64,000 nt of DNA from contig NZ_ML123044.1 of NCBI RefSeq assembly GCF_003846175.1, positions 1,332,739 to 1,396,738 on the forward strand, in the 5' to 3' direction. A program made the position numbers and the translations under genes. The notes under the pieces were generated by a model. It made no database searches. It saw only the letters and a list, made by a program, of their open reading frames with translations, and had not been told where the DNA came from. Positions 59,317 through 64,000 of this stretch are shown here, in pieces (the stretch's first letter is position 1; each line of letters begins with the position of its first letter). This stretch comes from Streptomyces sp. ADI95-17. Its GTDB lineage: Bacteria; Actinomycetota; Actinomycetes; Streptomycetales; Streptomycetaceae.

Positions 59317-60165
59317 ATGCCACCAAGGAGCTACCCGACCGCCAGGCAGCGGCGGTTGGGTGCGGAACTTCGCAAGCTGCGCGAGCGTGCGGGGATGTCC
59401 GGGAGCGAGGCGGCCGCGTACCTGGGCGGCGAGCGAGCCCAGATCAGCCACATCGAGTCCGGCCGCTACGGAGTGAGCAGCGAACGGGTACGCCGGCTCG
59501 CAGCTCACTACTCGGCCACCGACAAGCACCTGGTCGATGCCCTGGCCGAGATGGCCGAGGAACGCACCAAGGGATGGTGGGACGACTACCGCGGAATACT
59601 CTCGCCCGGATTCCTGGACCTGGCGGAGCTTGAGCACAAGGCGTCCTACATCCGTGCCATCCAGATGCTCATCATCCCTGGAGTGTTCCAGACGGAGTCG
59701 TATGCGCGAGCCATCATCCGGAGCGGGATCACCGACCTTCCCGCTGACGAGCTGAGCGCCCGCGTCGAGCACCGCACCAGACGGCGCGACATCTTCGACC
59801 GCCCCAGGCCGACCCCGTTCGAGGCGTTCATCCATGAGGCCGCGTTGCGGATGCGGTACTGCGACCCCGAGACCATGCGGGCGCAACTCACCTTCCTGCA
59901 CGAGGTTTCCACCTGGCCGTCCGTGACGATCCGCATCATCCCGTTCACCAGGCAGATCACCGGTTCAGTGCACTCGACGCTGTACGCCGGGGCCGAAATT
60001 CCGGCACTCGACACCGTTCAGCTGGACAGCGCCTTCGACGCGGGCTTCCTGGACGCCGAGGCCCAGCTGGCGCGATATCGAGCCCTCCTCGACTCCATCG
60101 AGTCCATCTCTCTCGACACGGAGGAGTCCGCACAATTCATTCAACACATCGCACAGGAAATGTGA
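59317..60165 (+). CDS. WhiJ-type XRE regulator with DUF5753
   Basis: A 282-residue regulator. Residues about 8-65 are an XRE helix-turn-helix (RRLGAELRKLRERAGMSGSE, AAAYLGGERAQISHIESGRY). Residues about 95-275 are DUF5753 (GWWDDYRGILSPGFLDLAEL, PGVFQTESYARAIIRSG, VTIRIIPF). This is the architecture of WhiJ and its many Streptomyces paralogues, which act with small DUF397 proteins to control development and antibiotic production. The ATG at 59317 has AAGGGGAGGG upstream. A DUF397 gene follows after 10 bases. From the genomic setting this could be whiJ itself, but paralogues are too many to decide. Confidence 0.92.
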   Translation: MPPRSYPTARQRRLGAELRKLRERAGMSGSEAAAYLGGERAQISHIESGRYGVSSERVRRLAAHYSATDKHLVDALAEMAEERTKGWWDDYRGILSPGFLDLAELEHKASYIRAIQMLIIPGVFQTESYARAIIRSGITDLPADELSARVEHRTRRRDIFDRPRPTPFEAFIHEAALRMRYCDPETMRAQLTFLHEVSTWPSVTIRIIPFTRQITGSVHSTLYAGAEIPALDTVQLDSAFDAGFLDAEAQLARYRALLDSIESISLDTEESAQFIQHIAQEM

Positions 60166-60175
60166 GTCCACCCGC

Positions 60176-60376
60176 ATGACCGACGCAATCAACTGGCAGA
60201 AGTCCTCGTTCTCCGGAGCGGACAACAATCAGAGCTGCATCGAGCTGGCACCTGTCGACGGCTCGATCAAGATGCGCGAGAGCGATGACCCCGACATCGT
60301 CGTCACCACGAGCGTCGCCAAGCTGCGCGCATTCGTGCTCGGCGTGAAGGCCGGGGAGTTCGACCACCTGATCTGA
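60176..60376 (+). CDS. DUF397 protein, WhiJ-partner type
   Basis: A 66-residue protein with the DUF397 core INWQKSSFSGADNNQSCIEL (about 5-24), then KMRESDDPDIVVTTSVAKLR and the closing FVLGVKAGEFDHL. DUF397 proteins accompany WhiJ-like regulators and are thought to bind and relieve or modulate them. It starts 10 bases after the XRE gene and ends shortly before a terminator, so the two form an operon. Confidence 0.93.
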   Translation: MTDAINWQKSSFSGADNNQSCIELAPVDGSIKMRESDDPDIVVTTSVAKLRAFVLGVKAGEFDHLI

Positions 60377-60391
60377 GCACGGCCCGCAAGC

Positions 60392-60417
60392 GCCCTCCGG
60401 TTCGAACACCGGGGGGC
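60392..60417 (+). terminator. Terminator after DUF397
   Basis: GCCCTCCGGT (60392-60401) pairs with ACCGGGGGGC (60408-60417) over ten positions including one G-U, with loop TCGAAC. A short pyrimidine-rich CTTCT follows. It begins 15 bases after the DUF397 stop. Confidence 0.7.
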
Positions 60418-60431
60418 CTTCTACATATCCG

Positions 60432-60463
60432 GCGCAACATAGGGACGTCACGCTGTTGCACCG
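60432..60463. promoter_or_regulatory. Operator-like repeat, copy 2, after DUF397
   Basis: GCGCAACATAGGGACG (60432-60447) matches the first box of copy 1, and CGTCACGCTGTTGCACCG (60446-60463) is the reverse complement of its second box with 16 of 18 bases identical. Here the two boxes face each other, making a GCAACA/TGTTGC dyad. It lies 135 bases upstream of the next gene. Confidence 0.55.
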
Positions 60464-60597
60464 CAGCCACCCGTAACGCTACCGCCGCTCTGTGTCGCCG
60501 CGCCACGGAGACCACCCGCCCCCGCCTGCCGCGCCGCTCCACAACTCCCCCTGCCCGCACGCCATTTGGCGTGCCCGCCGTGATCGGACGGTCGACG

Positions 60598-60999
60598 ATG
60601 CGTACGCCCCTCACCCTCTTGCAACCAGCCGTCGAGCGCGGCTACCGGTTCGAGGCCCTCCGCTACGGCCCCGCCACCGGCTTCGTCCCCGAGCCGGTCG
60701 TCCTGCGCATCATGGCCACGCCCCAGGAGGCCGTCCGCGCCATCCGCGTCCAGCTCCGGGCGAACCACCTCTTCGGTCTCACACCTCGCGAACTGATCCG
60801 CGCCCACCACTGGGCGGACCGGGGCGGCTGGGTGCAGGCGCTGGGGGCACTCCATCGCGGCGAACCCTGCGGGTTCACGCTCCTGCTGCGGGGTGGTCGG
60901 CACATCGAGTGGCACGTCCGCCCACTGACGTACGTATCGCTCGACGCCCGCACCCACCACCGCCCCGCCCCACGCCCCGTCGCACAGAAATCCGCATGA
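60598..60999 (+). CDS. Conserved Streptomyces protein of unknown function
   Basis: A 133-residue soluble protein with no signal peptide. Its recognisable parts are VERGYRFEALRYGPATGFVP, PQEAVRAIRVQLRANHLFGL, TPRELIRAHHWADRGGWVQA and HIEWHVRPLTYVSLD. No function is known to me. The ATG at 60598 is the most likely start; GTGs at 60571 and 60580 are in frame and none has a convincing ribosome binding site. It follows the second operator-like repeat of the WhiJ-type locus and may be regulated by it. Confidence 0.65.
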   Translation: MRTPLTLLQPAVERGYRFEALRYGPATGFVPEPVVLRIMATPQEAVRAIRVQLRANHLFGLTPRELIRAHHWADRGGWVQALGALHRGEPCGFTLLLRGGRHIEWHVRPLTYVSLDARTHHRPAPRPVAQKSA

Positions 61000-61077
61000 G
61001 TTAGGCTCGCCGGGGCGCAGCGAGGGCATCGATCGGGCTCAGGTATCGGCCCGCTGGGCCGGAATGTGAGGCCGCCC

Positions 61078-62295
61078 GTGCGGGACTACTTGCTCATGCT
61101 GTTCATCACGGCGGCCGTGACCCATATCCTGACCGGCCCCGTAAGAAAGTTCGCGATCTCCATCGGGGTGGTCCCCGAGGTCCGGGCGCGCGACGTCCAC
61201 CGCGAGCCCACTCCGCGTCTGGGCGGCATGGCCATGTTCGGTGGGCTGCTGGCCGGACTGCTGGTCGCCTCCCATCTGCCGCATCTGGAAGAGATCTTCA
61301 CCGAGAGCTCGACGCCACGGGCGTTGCTGTCCGGCGCGGCACTGATCTGTCTGCTCGGTGTGCTCGACGACAAATGGGGCGTCGACGCGCTGGTCAAGCT
61401 CGGCGGGCAGGTGCTCGCCGCCGGGGTGATGGTGTTCCAGGGGCTGACAATCCTCTGGCTCCCGGTGCCGGGCACCGACGGGATCTACCTCTCCGACTGG
61501 CAGGGCACGCTGCTGACCGTGGGGCTGATCGTCGTCTCCATCAACGCGGTCAACTTCGTCGACGGGCTCGACGGGCTGGCCGCCGGCACGGTGGGCATCG
61601 CGGCGTCGGCGTTCTTCCTGTACGCGTACCGGCTCTGGTACGGCTACGGCATCGAGGCCGCCGCGTCCACCACGCTGATCTCGGCGATCCTGGCGGGCAT
61701 GTGCCTGGGCTTCCTGGTCCACAACTCCCACCCCGCCCGGATCTTCATGGGTGACTCGGGCTCGATGCTGCTCGGTCTGCTCATCGCCGGGTGCGCGGTC
61801 TCGGTGACGGGCGAGGTCGACCCGAGCCTCCTCAACCAGTCGATGGACGGCAGGTCCGGTTCGGCCGCGATGGTGCCGGTCTACATTCCGCTGCTGCTGC
61901 CGCTGTCCGTCATCGCGCTGCCGGTCGCGGACCTGGTGCTGGCCGTCATCAGGCGTACCTGGAACGGAATGTCCCCCTTCGCCGCCGACAAGGGACACCT
62001 CCACCACCGTCTGCTCCAGCTCGGCCACTCGCACCGCCGGGCCGTGCTGCTCATGTACTTCTGGTCGGCGCTGTTCTCGTTCGGGATCGTGGCCTACTCG
62101 GCGCGGGGCGCCAAGTCCTGGATGCTCTTCGGCGTCGCGTTCGTCTGTGCGGTGGGCCTGGTCCTGCTGCTCCAGCCCCGCTACGAGTTCCGCCTCACCC
62201 GCCGTCCGCTGCCGCGCGGGTCCAGGGGGCGTGTGGTCGCCTCCGGCGGAAAGCGCGCCGAGGCCGACGAGGAACGCCGGGTGCCGACCGCGTGA
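61078..62295 (+). CDS. WecA/MraY-family undecaprenyl-phosphate sugar-1-phosphate transferase
   Basis: A 405-residue membrane enzyme with about 11 helices that links a UDP-HexNAc phosphate sugar to undecaprenyl phosphate for cell-wall polymers. DVHREPTPRLGGMAMF (about 40-55), GVLDDKWGVD (acidic DD), INAVNFVDGLDGLAAG, IFMGDSGSMLLGL and DKGHLHHRLLQLGHSHRR are the family motifs. The HIHH-type loop favours WecA/TagO over MraY. The GTG at 61078 is chosen because GAGG lies 6 bases upstream and RDYLLMLFITAAVTHILTGP is the usual start; a GTG at 61066 is also possible. Arabinogalactan, teichoic acid or exopolysaccharide synthesis is the likely role. Confidence 0.92.
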   Translation: MRDYLLMLFITAAVTHILTGPVRKFAISIGVVPEVRARDVHREPTPRLGGMAMFGGLLAGLLVASHLPHLEEIFTESSTPRALLSGAALICLLGVLDDKWGVDALVKLGGQVLAAGVMVFQGLTILWLPVPGTDGIYLSDWQGTLLTVGLIVVSINAVNFVDGLDGLAAGTVGIAASAFFLYAYRLWYGYGIEAAASTTLISAILAGMCLGFLVHNSHPARIFMGDSGSMLLGLLIAGCAVSVTGEVDPSLLNQSMDGRSGSAAMVPVYIPLLLPLSVIALPVADLVLAVIRRTWNGMSPFAADKGHLHHRLLQLGHSHRRAVLLMYFWSALFSFGIVAYSARGAKSWMLFGVAFVCAVGLVLLLQPRYEFRLTRRPLPRGSRGRVVASGGKRAEADEERRVPTA

Positions 62296-62367
62296 CCGGG
62301 TGCTCCGCTCGCCGCCCGGGCGAAACCCCCTGGCGGGACAGGGCACTTGGCGGCGAGCATGGGGCAC

Positions 62368-62928
62368 ATGAATGATCAACCCGCACGATGGACCCAGGCC
62401 ACTGTCTACCCCGACATGTGGGCCGACCCGGACGACGACCCCCGCAACAGCGAAGGAACCGGTCCGGACGGTGAGCTCGCGACGCTGCAGGGCTTCCTGA
62501 CGGACTACCGCCTGACCCTGCGGATGAAATGCGAGGGCCTGGACGCGGAGCAACTGGCCCGTCGTTCGGTTCCGCCGTCGACGATGTCGCTGCTCGGCCT
62601 GATCCGGCACCTCGCCATGGTGGAACGGGACTGGCGCAACTGGATCAGCGACGACGAGCCGCTGCCGAGGCTGTACGGCAGGCGTGACGCGGACTTCGAC
62701 GAAGCCGTCGCCGATCAGGCCCTGGTCGACGCCGCGTACGCCGACCTGGAGCGCGAGCAGGCCGCGACCGATGCCGCGCTGGCCGAGCACCCGGACCTGG
62801 GCGAGCGTCTGGGGAAGGACCGGACCTCGGTCCGGGAGCTGATGGTGCACCGGGTCGAGGAGTACGCCCGTCACTGCGGGCACGCCGACCTGCTGCGCGA
62901 GTGCGTCGACGGAAGAGTGGGCCAGTGA
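62368..62928 (+). CDS. DinB-family (DUF664) protein
   Basis: A 186-residue four-helix protein of the DinB/MST superfamily. ATVYPDMWADPDDDPRNSEG is the characteristic N-terminus of the Streptomyces DUF664 group; SLLGLIRHLAMVERDWRNWI holds the first metal histidine and VRELMVHRVEEYARHCGHAD the others. Such proteins may be metal-dependent thiol (mycothiol or bacillithiol) transferases, but most are untested. The ATG at 62368 is used; an ATG three codons earlier is possible. It is 72 bases after the WecA-like gene and may form part of its transcript. Confidence 0.88.
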   Translation: MNDQPARWTQATVYPDMWADPDDDPRNSEGTGPDGELATLQGFLTDYRLTLRMKCEGLDAEQLARRSVPPSTMSLLGLIRHLAMVERDWRNWISDDEPLPRLYGRRDADFDEAVADQALVDAAYADLEREQAATDAALAEHPDLGERLGKDRTSVRELMVHRVEEYARHCGHADLLRECVDGRVGQ

Positions 62929-62990
62929 CGGGCCCCGGACTCCCTCTCCGGACGGAGCGCGAGCACGGTTCGTCGACCTAAGTCGTCGTT

Positions 62991-63026
62991 CCGGGCGCGC
63001 GGTTCATCCCTTGGTCGCGCGCCCGG
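62991..63026. terminator. Hairpin terminator after the DinB gene
   Basis: CCGGGCGCGC (62991-63000) and GCGCGCCCGG (63017-63026) form a perfect 10-base-pair stem, 11 with the flanking T-A pair, around a 16-base loop. It lies between the DinB stop (62928) and the GTG at 63110. Confidence 0.65.
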
Positions 63027-63109
63027 AGACTTTCGGCGGACGCCCGCCCCCGCACCCGCTCGGCAGACTGGCGGCGACACGTGAACCGCCGACCATCCGG
63101 GGAGTCAGG

Positions 63110-64000
63110 GTGCATCGCGACGTACGCAGTGAGGGAATCAGCCGGGCGAGGTTCCTGGCCGGGGCGGGGGCGATCGGGGCCGCGGCGGCCGCCGGACCGC
63201 TCCTGACCGGCGCCCCCGCCTCGGCGGCCACGACCGGTCGGCGCGACGGGCGCGGGAGCCACAAAGGGCTGACGCATCGAGGGGTCTGCTACACGGTCGG
63301 CGCGGGCGAGACCCCCGGCACCGCGTGGAGCACCGCCCGTATGCGCCGGGACCTCCGCGCCATCCGCCACGACATGCACGCCACGTCGATCGAGGTGACG
63401 GGCGACGGCGTCGACCGCCTCAACGCCACCGCTTCCGAGGCCGCCGAGCTCGGCCTGCACATCTGGCTCCAGCCGACCCTGGGCGACCGCCCCCCGTCGG
63501 AGATCCTCGACCACCTCGCGGAGACCGGCCGGCACCTGGAGCGGCTGCGCCGCCAGGGGGCGCGGGCCGATCTGAGCGTGGGGTGCGAGTTCTGGCTGTT
63601 CGTGCCGGGCATCGTGCCCGGCGCCGACGCGCAGGAGCGGATCCGCAACCTGATGGAAGGCAACTTCGACCCGGAGCAGATGATGCGCCGCCTGTCCGCG
63701 TTCACGGCACGGGCCGCCGCGGTCGGACGGTCGGTCTTCGGCGGCAACCTGTCGTACGCGGCCGCCCAGGACGACGAGGTCGACTGGAACCTCTTCGACA
63801 TCGTGGGCATCGACTACTACTCGCACTTCCCCGACCGCGCGGACTACGTGCGCGAGCTGCGCTCGTACCTGCGCTGGGGCAAGCCGCTGGCGATCACGGA
63901 GTTCGGCACGTGCACGTACGCGGGGGCACCCGAGCAGGGCGGCATGGGGTGGGACACCATCGACTACACCAAGCAACCGCCGGAGATCAAAGGCGACTTG
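63110..64000 (+). CDS. Secreted TIM-barrel glycoside-hydrolase-like protein (cut by right edge)
   Basis: The frame is open from a GTG at 63110 to the end of the window, at least 297 residues, with GGGGAG about 5 bases upstream of the start. The first 45 residues are an export signal: SRARFLAGAGAIGAAAAAGP, then APASAA, resembling a Tat signal in which the twin arginine is R-A-R rather than RR. The mature part has HRGVCYTVGAGETPGTAWST, SIEVTGDGVDRLNATA, LHIWLQPTLGDRPPSEIL, SVGCEFWLFVPGI and KPLAITEFGTCTYAG, a (beta/alpha)8 barrel with candidate glutamates in CEFW and TEFG. Relatives in Streptomyces are often labelled abortive phage infection protein; I know of no experimental basis for that name. 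Confidence 0.85.
   Translation, partial: MHRDVRSEGISRARFLAGAGAIGAAAAAGPLLTGAPASAATTGRRDGRGSHKGLTHRGVCYTVGAGETPGTAWSTARMRRDLRAIRHDMHATSIEVTGDGVDRLNATASEAAELGLHIWLQPTLGDRPPSEILDHLAETGRHLERLRRQGARADLSVGCEFWLFVPGIVPGADAQERIRNLMEGNFDPEQMMRRLSAFTARAAAVGRSVFGGNLSYAAAQDDEVDWNLFDIVGIDYYSHFPDRADYVRELRSYLRWGKPLAITEFGTCTYAGAPEQGGMGWDTIDYTKQPPEIKGDL

Overview
The window is high-GC actinobacterial chromosome. Codons end mostly in G or C, GTG starts are common, several genes look leaderless, and the gene families (WhiJ-type regulators with DUF397 partners, a GPP34 protein, a CGNR protein, actinobacterial KorAB and a 14-gene nuo operon) are those of Streptomyces or a close relative. From memory, the backbone order (two-component pair, korAB, polyprenyl synthase, recQ, nuoN-nuoA, NlpC/P60, whiJ-like locus) resembles the S. 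coelicolor SCO459x-SCO454x region. No genome comparison could be run.

Layout. 1-4.6 kb: the end of a histidine kinase, its LuxR-type response regulator, and korA-korB (2-oxoglutarate:ferredoxin oxidoreductase). 4.6-12.5 kb: single genes, namely a KimA/APC-type permease, a divergent HxlR regulator and NmrA-like oxidoreductase, a RarD/EamA exporter, an FAD monooxygenase, a GNAT/CGNR pair and a VOC protein. 12.7-20.1 kb: a block that looks inserted, made of a PQQ-like lipoprotein and a divergent urease operon (ureAB fusion, ureC, ureF, ureG, ureD). It is bounded by a truncated VOC gene on the left and a full-length paralogue in the same orientation on the right. 20.1-28.1 kb: a Ddn-hemerythrin fusion, a 165-base imperfect palindrome, a HAD phosphatase, a small unknown protein, a TetR regulator, an ABC-2 exporter, a LolA-like envelope protein and a long-chain polyprenyl diphosphate synthase. 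28.3-36.6 kb: a POT peptide transporter with a CocE/NonD hydrolase, fumarylacetoacetase with GPP34, a Uma2 protein and RecQ.

36.7-52.8 kb is the complete proton-pumping complex I operon, nuoA to nuoN, on the minus strand. Nearly all genes overlap or abut. It has a Rex-type operator upstream of nuoA and a strong terminator after nuoN. Together with the polyprenyl synthase (probable menaquinone side chain) and KorAB, it gives the window an electron-transport theme: NADH and 2-oxoglutarate oxidation feeding a menaquinone pool.

52.8-64 kb: an 830-base regulatory intergenic region with Rex-like and Crp-like sites, a secreted NlpC/P60 endopeptidase, an MFS exporter, a membrane acyltransferase of lower GC, a TetR/membrane-protein operon with a 31-base palindromic operator, a WhiJ-type triad (HATPase, XRE-DUF5753, DUF397) with a repeated operator-like motif on both sides of the XRE-DUF397 pair, a WecA/MraY-type sugar-phosphate transferase, a DinB protein, and the start of a secreted TIM-barrel protein that runs off the right edge.

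No rRNA, tRNA, CRISPR array, intact insertion sequence or prophage was recognised.
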